Assembly: GCA_039180875.1 (NCBI GenBank)
Contig: JBCDCY010000005.1
Coordinates: forward strand, 62,001-126,000
DNA length: 64,000 nt
Direction: 5' to 3'
Source: JBCDCY01 sp039180875
GTDB taxonomy: Bacteria > Pseudomonadota > Alphaproteobacteria > Rhodobacterales > Rhodobacteraceae
The notes beneath the pieces are model-generated. The model saw only the letters and a program-made list of their open reading frames with translations, was not told the origin of the DNA and searched no databases. The position numbers were made by a program, and so were the translations under genes. Of this stretch, positions 49,475-59,897 are shown piece after piece. Every line of letters starts with the position of its first letter. Positions within the stretch are counted from its first letter, which is position 1.

Positions 49475-50116
49475 CTATGGCGCGATGCGCTTCCGGAAGA
49501 CGGTGACGTAGCCGGCCTCGTCCGCATGATCGTGGTCCGCCGTCTCGTAGAAGCGCACGCGGACATAGTCGGGCGCGGTGATGCGCCCGTCGGCCACCAG
49601 CGCGGCGATCGTCGAGCCGAAGCCGTATTTGTCGAAGGCGGCCGCATTGATGCCGAGGCAGAAGAGCGCCCCGGGCTTCGCAACCCGCAAGAGCTCCCCC
49701 AACGCCTCGGGCCCCACATGGCCGAGGGTGAAGGTGCCGGAGCTAGTGACGGCGCCGTAGGTCCCCTTGGCGAGGTCTAGCGTCTGGGTCAGGTCGCCGA
49801 CGATCGTGCTGCGATAGACGCCCTTGGCTGCAGCCTGCTCCAGCATCTCGGGCGAGATGTCGAGCGCGTCGATCTCCCCCCGCCCAACCGCCGCGCCGAG
49901 GAGCCCCGTACCGGCGCCCACATCCAGCACCGGCGCATCGCCCACCCGCGCCCGGGCGCGAAAGACCTCCGCCACCCGCGCCGGATAGACATACCCCTGC
50001 GCCGCCGCGAAGCCCTTGTCATAGCTCGCCGCCCAATCGCGGTAGAGCCGCACGGAATCCTCGGGCGTCTCGAGCGCATAAGCCTGTTCCAGGTCGGGGC
50101 CGGATTGCTTTGCCAT
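49475..50116 (-). CDS. Class I SAM-dependent methyltransferase
   Basis: 213 residues from ATG 50116 with GGAGG 6 nt upstream. Motif I is VLDVGAGTGLLGAAVG (about residue 64), motif post-I DALDISPEMLEQA and motif III region LLRVAKPGALFCLGINAAAF. N-terminal LETPEDSVRLYRDWAASYDKGF is found in WBSCR27-like methyltransferases. Substrate unknown. The extended upstream frame is on the other strand's dehydrogenase gene. Confidence 0.87.
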   Translation of the reverse strand: MAKQSGPDLEQAYALETPEDSVRLYRDWAASYDKGFAAAQGYVYPARVAEVFRARARVGDAPVLDVGAGTGLLGAAVGRGEIDALDISPEMLEQAAAKGVYRSTIVGDLTQTLDLAKGTYGAVTSSGTFTLGHVGPEALGELLRVAKPGALFCLGINAAAFDKYGFGSTIAALVADGRITAPDYVRVRFYETADHDHADEAGYVTVFRKRIAP

Positions 50117-50191
50117 GGTGTCCTCCACGGGGGGATTGGCAGTCGCTGCCAGACATGCTGACCTCTGGCAAGGCTTTTGGAGGAGCGGCGG

Positions 50192-51844
50192 GTGACCGAG
50201 CGGATCGAGGCGGATGTGGCGATCGTGGGGGCGGGGCTCGCCGGGATGGTGGCGGCGGCCGAGGCGGTGGCGCGGGGGCGCTCGGTCCTGCTGCTCGATC
50301 AGGAGGGGGAGCAGTCCCTCGGCGGGCAGGCCTTCTGGTCGCTCGGCGGGCTCTTCATGGTCGACACGCCCGAGCAGCGGCGGATGGGGATCCGCGACAG
50401 CCGGGCGCTCGCCGCCCAGGATTGGCTCGGCTCGGCCGGCTTCGATCGGCCGGAGGATGCCAACCCCCGCGCCTTCGCCGAGGCCTATCTGGATTTCGCG
50501 GCCGGAGAGATGCGGAGCTGGCTGCACGGTCTCGGCATGCGCTGGTTTCCGGTGGTCGGCTGGGCCGAGCGGGGCGGCGGGCTGGCCGATGGCCACGGCA
50601 ACTCGGTCCCCCGCTTTCACCTGACCTGGGGCACCGGGACCGGTGTCGTCGCCGTCTTCGAGCGCCTGGTGCGGCAGGCGGCCGAGGCCGGTAAGCTGCG
50701 CTTTGCCTTTCGTCACCGGGTGACGGGGCTGCAGCAGGAGGGCAGGCGCGTCACTGGCCTCTCCGGCGAGATCCTGGAGCCCACGGACAAGGCGCGGGGC
50801 GAGGCGACGGGTCGCGCCGTCATCGGCGATTTCGAGGTGCGGGCCGAGGCCGTGTTGCTGGCCAGCGGCGGCATCGGCGGCAACCATGAGCTCGTACGCC
50901 GGATGTGGCCGACGGAGCGGCTCGGCCCCGCGCCGCCCGATATGGTCTCGGGCGTGCCGGACTATGTCGACGGCCAGATGCAGGGGGTGGCGGAGGCCGC
51001 GGGCGCCGCCGTCATCAACGCCGACCGCATGTGGCACTATACCGAGGGCGTGCGGAACTGGGACCCGATCTGGCCGAACCACGGCATCCGCATCATTCCG
51101 GGCCCGAGCTCCATGTGGTTCGACGCAAATGGCGACCGGATGGAGGCGCCCTGCCTGCCGGGTTTCGACACGCTCTCGACGCTCAAGCGCATCCTCACCA
51201 CCGGGCACAGCCACAGCTGGTTCATCCTCACCCAGAAGATCATCGAGAAGGAGTTCGCCCTCTCGGGCTCCGAACAGAACCCCGACCTCACCTCGGGCCG
51301 CTGGCGGGAGGTGCTGCGCAACCGCCTCGGCAAGGGGGCGGCGCCGGCGGTCGAGGCCTTCAAGCGGGAGGGGGCGGACTTTGTCGTCCGCACGACGCTC
51401 GAGGAGCTGGTCGATGGCATGAACGCCCTCACCCCGAACGTGCCCCTCGATGCCGGCCATATCCGGGCGCAGATCGAGGCGCGGGATCGGGAGATCGCGA
51501 ACCCCTTCTCCAAGGACGCGCAGATCGTGGCGCTCCGCGGCGCCCGGGCTTATCGCGGCGACCGATTGATCCGGACGGCGAAACCGCACCGGATCCTCGA
51601 TCCCTCGGCGGGGCCCTTGATCGCGGTGCGGCTGAACGTGCTCACAAGGAAATCCCTCGGCGGGCTGCACACCGACATCGAGACCCGGGTGCTGGACGGC
51701 GACGGCGACGTGATCCCGGGGCTCTACGCGGCGGGGGAGGTCGCGGGTTTCGGCGGCGGGGGCTATCACGGCTACAACGCGCTCGAGGGCACGTTTCTGG
51801 GGGGCTGCATCTTCTCCGGTCGGCTGGCGGGGCGGAGTGTCTGA
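50192..51844 (+). CDS. FAD-binding dehydrogenase, 3-ketosteroid-dehydrogenase-like family
   Basis: A 550-residue flavoprotein with the dinucleotide motif VAIVGAGLAGMVAAAEAVARG at its start, QSLGGQAFWSLGGLF, VLLASGGIGGNHELVRRMW and the C-terminal PGLYAAGEVAGFGGGGYHGYNALEG. Matches FAD-binding dehydrogenases of the fumarate reductase/KstD family. GTG 50192 was chosen because GGAGGAG lies 6 nt before it. Substrate unknown; divergent from the methyltransferase. Confidence 0.87.
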   Translation: MTERIEADVAIVGAGLAGMVAAAEAVARGRSVLLLDQEGEQSLGGQAFWSLGGLFMVDTPEQRRMGIRDSRALAAQDWLGSAGFDRPEDANPRAFAEAYLDFAAGEMRSWLHGLGMRWFPVVGWAERGGGLADGHGNSVPRFHLTWGTGTGVVAVFERLVRQAAEAGKLRFAFRHRVTGLQQEGRRVTGLSGEILEPTDKARGEATGRAVIGDFEVRAEAVLLASGGIGGNHELVRRMWPTERLGPAPPDMVSGVPDYVDGQMQGVAEAAGAAVINADRMWHYTEGVRNWDPIWPNHGIRIIPGPSSMWFDANGDRMEAPCLPGFDTLSTLKRILTTGHSHSWFILTQKIIEKEFALSGSEQNPDLTSGRWREVLRNRLGKGAAPAVEAFKREGADFVVRTTLEELVDGMNALTPNVPLDAGHIRAQIEARDREIANPFSKDAQIVALRGARAYRGDRLIRTAKPHRILDPSAGPLIAVRLNVLTRKSLGGLHTDIETRVLDGDGDVIPGLYAAGEVAGFGGGGYHGYNALEGTFLGGCIFSGRLAGRSV

Positions 51845-51854
51845 GGCGGCTTAT

Positions 51855-51873
51855 GCCTCCGGCGGGGATATTT
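51855..51873 (+). repeat. 19-nt repeat family member without inverse arm (copy d)
   Basis: GCCTCCGGCGGGGATATTT followed by ATGTCACTGCGAAAGCC, the same continuation type as the other copies, but no opposite arm is visible. It fills the 66-bp gap between the convergent dehydrogenase and GMC oxidoreductase genes. Confidence 0.8.
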
Positions 51874-51910
51874 ATGTCACTGCGAAAGCCCCGGTGGGTC
51901 CCTGCGCGGC

Positions 51911-53527
51911 TTAGGCTGCGGCGCGGATCAGGTCGGCGGCTTTCTCGGCGATCATGATCGTGGGGGCGTTGGTGTTGCCCGAGACGATGCGCGGCATGAC
52001 CGAAGCGTCGACCACGCGGAGGCCGTCGATGCCGCGGACCCGAAGCTCGGGATCGACCACGGCCATCTCATCGACGCCCATCCGGCAGGTGCCCACGGGA
52101 TGATAGACCGTATCGGCCCGGCTGCGGATATGGTCCATCAGCGCCGCGTCGTCCTCGTCACCCTTGAGGTAGAGCTGCTTGCCCCGCCAGGCATCGAAGG
52201 CCGGCGCCGCCATGATGTCGCGAAGGCGCTTGGCACCGGCCAGCAGCACCTCGGCGTCGCGCTCGTCCGAGAGAAAGCGCGGGTCGATCGCCGGCGCGGC
52301 CCTGGGGTCGCGGTCGGCCAGGGTGACCGTGCCGCGGCTTTCGGGGCGGAGGACGCAGACATGGGCGCTGTAGCCGCGGGAGAAATGCATCTTGCGGGAA
52401 TGGTCGTCGACGATGCCGATGACGAAGTGCAGCTGCAGGTCCGGGCGCTCCACATCGGGTCGAGATTTCAGGAAGGCGCCCGACTCGGCGTAGTTGGTAG
52501 ACGCGGGGCCGTCTCCGTCCTTCCGCCAGGCCAGGCCGGCGCGCACCATGTCGGCGATGCCGCTGCCGGTGATGCCGACGAGCTCCCGCCGCTTGGACTG
52601 CCAGGCCAGGATGAAGTCGATGTGGTCCTGCAGGTTCTTGCCCACCCCGGGCAGTGCGTGCACCGTCTCGATGCCATGGGGCGCCAGGTCGGCCGGATCA
52701 CCGATGCCGGAAAGCTGCAGGATCTGGGGCGAGCCGAAGGCGCCGGCGGCGACGATCACCTCGCGCCGGGCATTGAGGCGCCGGCGGCCGCCCGCCTCCA
52801 TGATCTCGGCGCCGATGGCGCGCCCCTCCTCGACCAGCACGCGGCTGACATGGGCTTTGGTCAGCACCGTGAGGTTCGGCCGGTCTGCCTCTACCGGATG
52901 GACATAGGCCGCGGCGGCGGAACAGCGCTCTCCGTTCCGGTCGCCGCCGCGGAACTGGGTGACCTGGTAGTAGCCGGCGCCCTCCTGCTCCGGCCCGTTG
53001 AAGTCGTCGTTGCGCCGGATCTGCAGGCTTTCGGCGGCGGAGAGGAAGGCCTCGTTGGCCGGGCTCGGGGCGAGAAGGTCGCCGACATGCAGCGGGCCGT
53101 CAGCGCCGTGCAGGTCGTCGGCGCCGCGATGATTGCGCTCGGAGCGCTTGAAGTAGGGCAGCACGTCGTCCCAGGCCCAGCCGGTGCAGCCTTCGGCCGC
53201 CCAGCCGTCATAGTCCTCCCGCTGGCCGCGGATATAGACCATGGCGTTGATGGCCGAGGAGCCGCCGAGGGACTTGCCCCGCGGGTGGAAGCCCTGGCGG
53301 CCCTTCAGCCCCGGTTGCGGCACCGTCTCGAAGGCCCAGTTGTTGAGCTTTGGTCGGCCGGAGATCATGGTGATCGCGCCCATCGGCATGCGGATCATCA
53401 GATCACGCCCGTCGCCGCCGGCCTCCACCAGGCAGACGGAGACATTGGGGTCTTCGCTTAACCGGCCGGCCAGCGTTGCCCCACCCGAGCCGCCGCCGAG
53501 GATGACGTAGTCGTATTCCGCTGCCAT
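51911..53527 (-). CDS. GMC-family oxidoreductase (choline-dehydrogenase-like)
   Basis: FAD enzyme of the glucose-methanol-choline family, 538 residues from ATG 53527 (MAAEYDYVILGGGSGGATLAG). The second GMC signature GAFGSPQILQLSGIG and the catalytic His region VYHPVGTCRMGVDEMAVVD plus GNTNAPTIMIAEKAADLI fit choline dehydrogenase BetA and related alcohol dehydrogenases. No betB or betI nearby, so choline as substrate is not assured. Confidence 0.87.
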   Translation of the reverse strand: MAAEYDYVILGGGSGGATLAGRLSEDPNVSVCLVEAGGDGRDLMIRMPMGAITMISGRPKLNNWAFETVPQPGLKGRQGFHPRGKSLGGSSAINAMVYIRGQREDYDGWAAEGCTGWAWDDVLPYFKRSERNHRGADDLHGADGPLHVGDLLAPSPANEAFLSAAESLQIRRNDDFNGPEQEGAGYYQVTQFRGGDRNGERCSAAAAYVHPVEADRPNLTVLTKAHVSRVLVEEGRAIGAEIMEAGGRRRLNARREVIVAAGAFGSPQILQLSGIGDPADLAPHGIETVHALPGVGKNLQDHIDFILAWQSKRRELVGITGSGIADMVRAGLAWRKDGDGPASTNYAESGAFLKSRPDVERPDLQLHFVIGIVDDHSRKMHFSRGYSAHVCVLRPESRGTVTLADRDPRAAPAIDPRFLSDERDAEVLLAGAKRLRDIMAAPAFDAWRGKQLYLKGDEDDAALMDHIRSRADTVYHPVGTCRMGVDEMAVVDPELRVRGIDGLRVVDASVMPRIVSGNTNAPTIMIAEKAADLIRAAA

Positions 53528-53617
53528 AGGGTCCCCCCGGTTGCACCACTTCAACCCTAAGCGGTGCGGACCCGAGCCTCAATCCACCATCGGACAGCGG
53601 CAAGCGTCCACGGCCAC

Positions 53618-53646
53618 AAAAAAACGGGGGGCCCGAAGACCCCCCG
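53618..53646 (-). terminator. Rho-independent terminator of groESL
   Basis: Read on the minus strand: a GGGGGG/CCCCCC stem with loop TCTTCGGG, then G and seven T. It is 28 bp past the groEL stop (53674). Confidence 0.85.
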
Positions 53647-53673
53647 CCACTGTCCCCCGGTTTGTCCGAGGTT

Positions 53674-55311
<1,638 letters not shown>

Positions 55312-55362
55312 TTGCTCCAGCTCCGATTAGGTCGTTGTCAGTATGGCGAAGGGTCGGGTGGC

Positions 55363-55674
55363 TTAGGCGGCTTTGGCCGCGGCGTTGCCTTCGAGGATGC
55401 CGAGGATGTCGCTCTCTTTCATGATGAGCAGATCCTCGCCGTCGATCTTGACCTCGGTCCCGGACCACTTGCCGAACAGGATCCGATCGCCCGCTTTCAC
55501 GTCCATCGCGATGCGATCGCCGTCGTCGTCCTTGGCACCAAGACCGACCGACATCACCTCACCCTCCTGGGGCTTTTCCTTGGCGCTGTCGGGGATGATC
55601 AGACCGCCCGTGGTCTTCTCGTCGGTGTCGATCCGACGGACCAGCACGCGGTCGTGCAACGGGGTGAATTTCAT
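55363..55674 (-). CDS. groES: Co-chaperonin GroES
   Basis: 103 residues: MKFTPLHDRVLVRRIDTDEKTTGG, the mobile loop KTTGGLIIPD and ILFGKWSGTEVKIDGEDLLIMKE. Slightly longer than E. coli GroES because of the Ala/Lys-rich end (GNAAAKAA). First gene of the operon with groEL. Confidence 0.97.
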   Translation of the reverse strand: MKFTPLHDRVLVRRIDTDEKTTGGLIIPDSAKEKPQEGEVMSVGLGAKDDDGDRIAMDVKAGDRILFGKWSGTEVKIDGEDLLIMKESDILGILEGNAAAKAA

Positions 55675-55719
55675 GACTGTCGCTCCTAAGTCTCATGCAA
55701 GCGATGGCGGAGAGCCGCG

Positions 55720-55746
55720 TTGGCACTCTCCGCCGATGAGTGCTAA
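55720..55746. promoter_or_regulatory. CIRCE operator (HrcA binding site) of groESL
   Basis: On the minus strand TTAGCACTC, nine bases and GAGTGCCAA, one base off the consensus CIRCE inverted repeat. HrcA binds this to repress chaperonin genes at normal temperature. It lies 46 bp before groES, overlapping the expected transcription start region. Confidence 0.93.
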
Positions 55747-55754
55747 CAGCGGCG

Positions 55755-55782
55755 GATATACAATCGCTCAAAATACTGTCAA
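55755..55782 (-). promoter_or_regulatory. Promoter of groESL
   Basis: TTGACA (55777-55782), 16 bp and TATATC (55755-55760) on the minus strand make a strong housekeeping-type promoter directly upstream of CIRCE. Heat control would then act through HrcA. Confidence 0.65.
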
Positions 55783-55830
55783 GACCTCCGGCGGGGGCTC
55801 GGCGGCAAAATTCTGAGGAGCTTTTCATCC

Positions 55831-56859
55831 ATGACCATTCGGATCGGAGCCGTGGCGCGCCGCACCGGCCGGCGGGCTCTTGCGGGGCTGCTGCTAGCGC
55901 TCTTTCCCGCCGTTCCGGCGCTCGCCACCTGCGCCGGCAACGACCGCCTGGCCGAGATCGAGGCGGCGCAGCCCGGGACCGAGGCAGCGCTGGCGGAGGC
56001 GGCACTCGAACACCCCTATGCCGAGGGCCGGTTCTGGCGGGTGGAGCGCGACGGGGCTGTCTCCTGGCTCTTTGGCACCTACCACGATCCGGCGAAGGAG
56101 ATCGTGACGCTGCCCACGCCGGTGTCGAAGGCGCTCGACAGTGCGCGGATCGTGCTGCTCGAAGCATTGCAGGCCGACCAGAACGCCATGCAGGCCTACA
56201 TCCAGGCCAACCCGACGCTGTTCTTCACGACTGGCGGCTCGACCCTCGACCGGCTCGATCCGAAGGCACGCGGCCGGCTTGAGGCGCTGCTCGGCAACTA
56301 CAGTATCCCGCCGGAGGTCGCGGGCCGGATGCAGCCCTGGTTCCTGTCGATCCTGATCTCCATACCGGCCTGCACCATCACCGCGGCCCAGCAGGGTCTG
56401 CCGGTGCTCGACGAAACGCTGGAGCGGCGCGCCATCCAGGCCGGGACGGAGGTCGCGGCGCTCGAGGAACTCGACGACTCCATCGGCCGCATGGCGCGTC
56501 TCGACGAATTCGGCGCCCTCGACGTGCTGCAAGCGACGATCGTGATGGCCGATGCATCCGAGGACTTCCGCGCCACGGCCGTGCGCCTCTACCTCGAGGG
56601 CCGGATCCGGATGATCTGGGAGTACAACCTGCTCGAGGCCCAGGCCTTCGATGACGACATGGATATCGACGCCATCTTCGCCACCTTCGAGCGCGAGCTG
56701 CTGATCGAACGAAACCGCGCCTGGATGGCGCGCATCCTGGAGGAGACGGCGGCGGGCGATGCCTTCATCGGCGTCGGCGCGCTGCACCTCTCGGGGGAGA
56801 GCGGCCTCCTTCGCCTGCTCGAGGATGCAGGCTACACCGTCACGCGCCAGACGCTCTGA
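55831..56859 (+). CDS. TraB/GumN family protein
   Basis: A 342-residue secreted protein with a signal peptide (ALAGLLLALFPAVPALATC). The core has SWLFGTYHDPAKE near the start and DAFIGVGALHLSGESGLLRLL at the end, as in TraB/GumN proteins related to the Tiki protease fold (His/Glu/Asp metal site). A peptidase-like role is suggested by the family but unproven. Divergent from groESL. Confidence 0.86.
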   Translation: MTIRIGAVARRTGRRALAGLLLALFPAVPALATCAGNDRLAEIEAAQPGTEAALAEAALEHPYAEGRFWRVERDGAVSWLFGTYHDPAKEIVTLPTPVSKALDSARIVLLEALQADQNAMQAYIQANPTLFFTTGGSTLDRLDPKARGRLEALLGNYSIPPEVAGRMQPWFLSILISIPACTITAAQQGLPVLDETLERRAIQAGTEVAALEELDDSIGRMARLDEFGALDVLQATIVMADASEDFRATAVRLYLEGRIRMIWEYNLLEAQAFDDDMDIDAIFATFERELLIERNRAWMARILEETAAGDAFIGVGALHLSGESGLLRLLEDAGYTVTRQTL

Positions 56860-56875
56860 CCGGCGCGGGGGAGAG

Positions 56876-57760
56876 ATGAGCCGCATCATCACGTCGCTTG
56901 CCGAGATCGCCGAGGGCTATGACGGCTTGTTTTGCGATCTCTGGGGCTGCCTGCACAATGGCGTCCGACCCTTCGAGGAGGCGGTGGCGGCGCTGCGCCG
57001 CTTCCGGTCGGAGGGCGGCCGGGTGCTGCTACTGACCAACGCGCCGCGCCCCCGGGTCCAGGTCGGCCGCCAGCTCGACCGCATGGGCGTGCCGCACGAC
57101 TGCTACGATGCCATCGTCAGCTCGGGCGATGCGGCCCAGGCCGGGCTCCTGTCAGGCAGCTTTGGCGCGCGGGTCTACCATATCGGGACCGAGCGCGACG
57201 CGACCTTCTTCGAGGAGGTCGCCGCCGACATCCCGCGCAGGGTCGAGATCCAGCGGGTGCCGCTGGCCGAGGCGGAGAGCATCGTCTGCACCGGCCTGTT
57301 CGACGACGAGACCGAGACGCCGGATGATTATCGCGCCACCTACCTCGAAGGGGTCAATCGCGGGCTGAAGTTCCTCTGCGCCAATCCCGACATCTTCGTC
57401 GACCGAGGGGAGCAGCGGCTTTACTGCGCTGGAGCCCTCGCGGCCGCCTATGCCGAGAGGGGCGGGGAGGTGCACTATTTCGGCAAGCCCCATGCGCCGA
57501 TCTACACCCTGGCCCGCCAACGCCTGAATGAGGTGGCCGGCGAGGAGATCGCCGACGACCGCATCCTCGCCATCGGCGACGGCATCCTGACCGACATCGC
57601 CGGGGGCGTGGGCGACGGCTTCGACACGCTCTTCGTCGCCGGTGGTCTGGCGGCGGAGGAGACGGGGATGCGGAACGGCCAGCCCGATCCGGCGCAGCTC
57701 GCACGATTCCTCGACAAGCACCGCCTCAGCCCCACGGCGAGCATCGGCATGCTGCGCTGA
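56876..57760 (+). CDS. HAD-superfamily hydrolase, TIGR01459 type
   Basis: A 294-residue IIA-type HAD protein with the first motif altered to DLWGCLHNG (D21-x-W-G instead of D-x-D-x-T/V), LLTNAPR as motif II, KPHAPIY and GDGILTDIAGG as motif IV. Alphaproteobacterial members of this group are of unknown substrate. ATG 56876 has GGGGGAGAG before it. Follows TraB by 16 bp. Confidence 0.88.
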   Translation: MSRIITSLAEIAEGYDGLFCDLWGCLHNGVRPFEEAVAALRRFRSEGGRVLLLTNAPRPRVQVGRQLDRMGVPHDCYDAIVSSGDAAQAGLLSGSFGARVYHIGTERDATFFEEVAADIPRRVEIQRVPLAEAESIVCTGLFDDETETPDDYRATYLEGVNRGLKFLCANPDIFVDRGEQRLYCAGALAAAYAERGGEVHYFGKPHAPIYTLARQRLNEVAGEEIADDRILAIGDGILTDIAGGVGDGFDTLFVAGGLAAEETGMRNGQPDPAQLARFLDKHRLSPTASIGMLR

Positions 57761-57907
57761 CCGCCCACCCTCCCTGGGACCCGCCGCGCAACGAAATTGC
57801 TCTCACGCCCCTGAATCCGCACTTATGTTGCGGTCGTCACTTGTCGCGGTGGCGATTTCGGACTAAACCCTCGCCCAGGCCAGGGGTTGGTGAGCGGGAG
57901 CATGGGG

Positions 57908-58360
57908 ATGTTCGACCAGGGGTCAAATCTGCCGTCCGGCACGATCTGCATCGAGGATCTGGAGGTCGGCATGTCGCGCTCCCGCGCCAAGACCTTTGGC
58001 GATCGAGAGATCGAGCTGTTCGCCGACGTCTCCTCCGACCGCAATCCGGTGCATCTGGATGAGGACTATGCGCAGGAGACCTTCTTTGCCGGCCGCATCG
58101 CCCACGGCATGCTGACGGCAAGCCTGATCTCGGCGGTGATTGGCGAGCAGCTTCCGGGTCACGGTACGGTCTATCTTGGCCAGACGCTGAAGTTCCGGGC
58201 CCCAGTCCGCCCGGGCGACCGGGTGGAGGCGACCGTGACGGTGCGGGAGATCGACTATTCCCGGCGCCGCGTCACGCTTGATTGTGTCTGCGCCGTCGGC
58301 GATACGGTCGTCCTGGATGGCGAGGCGCTGGTCCTGGCGCCGTCCGCCAAGTTCGACTGA
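57908..58360 (+). CDS. MaoC-family (R)-specific enoyl-CoA hydratase
   Basis: 150-residue hot-dog-fold protein with the hydratase motif DRNPVHLDEDYAQ and FFAGRIAHGMLTASLIS. It hydrates trans-2-enoyl-CoA to (R)-3-hydroxyacyl-CoA, a link from fatty acid oxidation to PHA in many alphaproteobacteria. ATG 57908 fits the GGGAG 7 nt upstream better than ATG 57902. Preceded by a 147-bp gap. Confidence 0.88.
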   Translation: MFDQGSNLPSGTICIEDLEVGMSRSRAKTFGDREIELFADVSSDRNPVHLDEDYAQETFFAGRIAHGMLTASLISAVIGEQLPGHGTVYLGQTLKFRAPVRPGDRVEATVTVREIDYSRRRVTLDCVCAVGDTVVLDGEALVLAPSAKFD

Positions 58361-58419
58361 CCACCGACGCCGGCCTGGGGATCTGATCGCACGCGCGGCC
58401 CCCCGGACAGGGGGACGCG

Positions 58420-59361
58420 ATGCAAAGGCTCTCGCGCTGGAGCGGAGTTGAGCCGGCCGCCCGGGGTGCCGCCGCGGCGCTCGGCAATTTCGACGGCGTC
58501 CATCTCGGCCACCAGTCGGTGATCGCGCTTGCCCGCGCTGCAGCGGGGGAGCGCAACGCCCCCCTCGGCGTCATCACGTTCGAGCCCCATCCCCGCAGCT
58601 TCTTCGCCCCCGATGCCCCGGCCTTCCGGCTGATGAACGCCACCGCCCGGGCGAACCGGTTGGAGAAGCTCGGCATCGACGTGCTCTACGAGCTGCCCTT
58701 CGATGCCGAGCTTGCCGCGATGTCGGCCGAGGCCTTTGCCGGCGACGTGCTGGCCGCGGGCCTCGGCATCGCCCATGTGGTGGTCGGCGCCGACTTCCGC
58801 TTCGGCAAGGCCCGGCGGGGCGATGCAGAGATGCTGCGGGCCCTCGGCGCCGAGTACGGCTTTGCCGTTACCGTCGCGCCGCTCGTCACCGATGCCGGCA
58901 ACGACGTTTCCTCCACCGCCATCCGCACGGCGTTGAGCGAGGGGCGCCCGCGGGACGCCGCCCGGATGCTCGGCCATCTCCACCGCATCGACGGGGTGGT
59001 GGAGCCCGGCGACCAGCGCGGCCGCGACCTGGGCTTTCCCACGGCCAACCTGGCGATGGCTGGACTGCATCTGCCGCGCTTCGGTGTCTATGCCGTCAGC
59101 GTCGACATCGCGGAGGGGCCCCAGGCCGGGCGCTGGCTCGGCGCCGCGAGCCTCGGCGTGCGGCCGACCTTCGGGGTGAACGCGCCGAACCTCGAGGTGC
59201 ATCTTCTCGACTTCAGCGGCGACCTCTACGGCCAGACCCTCTCCGTCGCGCTGGTGTCGTTCCTGCGGCCCGAGGTCGCCTACGACGACGTCGACGCCCT
59301 GATCGCCCAGATGCAGAACGATTGTGCCGAGGCGCGTCGGGTGCTGGCCGATGCACCCTGA
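58420..59361 (+). CDS. ribF: Bifunctional riboflavin kinase / FAD synthetase
   Basis: Phosphorylates riboflavin to FMN and adenylates it to FAD. The 313-residue protein has the nucleotidyltransferase GNFDGVHLGHQ near the start and the kinase domain with GRDLGFPTANLA and FGVYAV. ATG 58420. Standard length. Confidence 0.95.
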   Translation: MQRLSRWSGVEPAARGAAAALGNFDGVHLGHQSVIALARAAAGERNAPLGVITFEPHPRSFFAPDAPAFRLMNATARANRLEKLGIDVLYELPFDAELAAMSAEAFAGDVLAAGLGIAHVVVGADFRFGKARRGDAEMLRALGAEYGFAVTVAPLVTDAGNDVSSTAIRTALSEGRPRDAARMLGHLHRIDGVVEPGDQRGRDLGFPTANLAMAGLHLPRFGVYAVSVDIAEGPQAGRWLGAASLGVRPTFGVNAPNLEVHLLDFSGDLYGQTLSVALVSFLRPEVAYDDVDALIAQMQNDCAEARRVLADAP

Positions 59362-59409
59362 GCCGTGCCCCATTGCATCCATAGTGCGGCCGTGGAACGG
59401 TCCGCTCCG

Positions 59410-59880
59410 ATGACGCGCCATGACCGCATAGATGACGTGCCGCTTCGGCCCGATTTCTGGACCCTGCCGCTCGAGGCGCTCAACCCAGCGGAGTGGGAGG
59501 CGCTCTGCGACGGTTGCGGCAAGTGCTGCCTGCTGAAGCTCGAGGATCCCGACACGGGCGAGATCGCCTATACCGACGTCTCTTGCCGCCTGCTCGATCT
59601 GCGCACCTGCCGCTGCGGGCATTACCGCATCCGCACCCGATTGGTGGAGGGCTGCGTCGCCCTGTCGCCCGCGACACTGATCGAGGCGCTGCCCTGGATG
59701 CCGGCGACCTGCGCCTACCGGCTCAGGGCCGAGGGGCGGCCATTGCCGGATTGGCATCCGCTGCACACCGGCCGGGCCGAGAGCGTGGTGGAGGCGGGTC
59801 AAAGCGTCGCCGACTACGCCGTGCCGGAATACGAGGTCGACGAGGCCGATCTCGACTACCGCATCATCGGCGAGCCGTAG
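59410..59880 (+). CDS. YcgN/UPF0260 cysteine-cluster protein
   Basis: A 156-residue protein from ATG 59410 (a GTG 45 bp earlier is possible). The cysteine pattern CDGCGKCCLLKL and CRLLDLRTCRCGHY then CVALSP and CAYRL matches the YkgJ/YcgN Fe-S or zinc-binding cysteine-cluster family. Function unknown. Sits between ribF and a threonine-aldolase-like gene. Confidence 0.85.
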   Translation: MTRHDRIDDVPLRPDFWTLPLEALNPAEWEALCDGCGKCCLLKLEDPDTGEIAYTDVSCRLLDLRTCRCGHYRIRTRLVEGCVALSPATLIEALPWMPATCAYRLRAEGRPLPDWHPLHTGRAESVVEAGQSVADYAVPEYEVDEADLDYRIIGEP

Positions 59881-59897
59881 GGCACGGGAACGCGCTG

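Noticed and set aside
50117..51769. N-terminal extension of the methyltransferase opposite the FAD dehydrogenase
   Set aside because: The methyltransferase starts at 50116 with a good Shine-Dalgarno; the extension is the antisense of a well-conserved flavoprotein.
55785..55800. Possible fifth copy of the 19-nt repeat (CCTCCGGCGGGGG)
   Set aside because: It lacks the GATATTT half and the continuation, so it is likely a chance GC-rich match.
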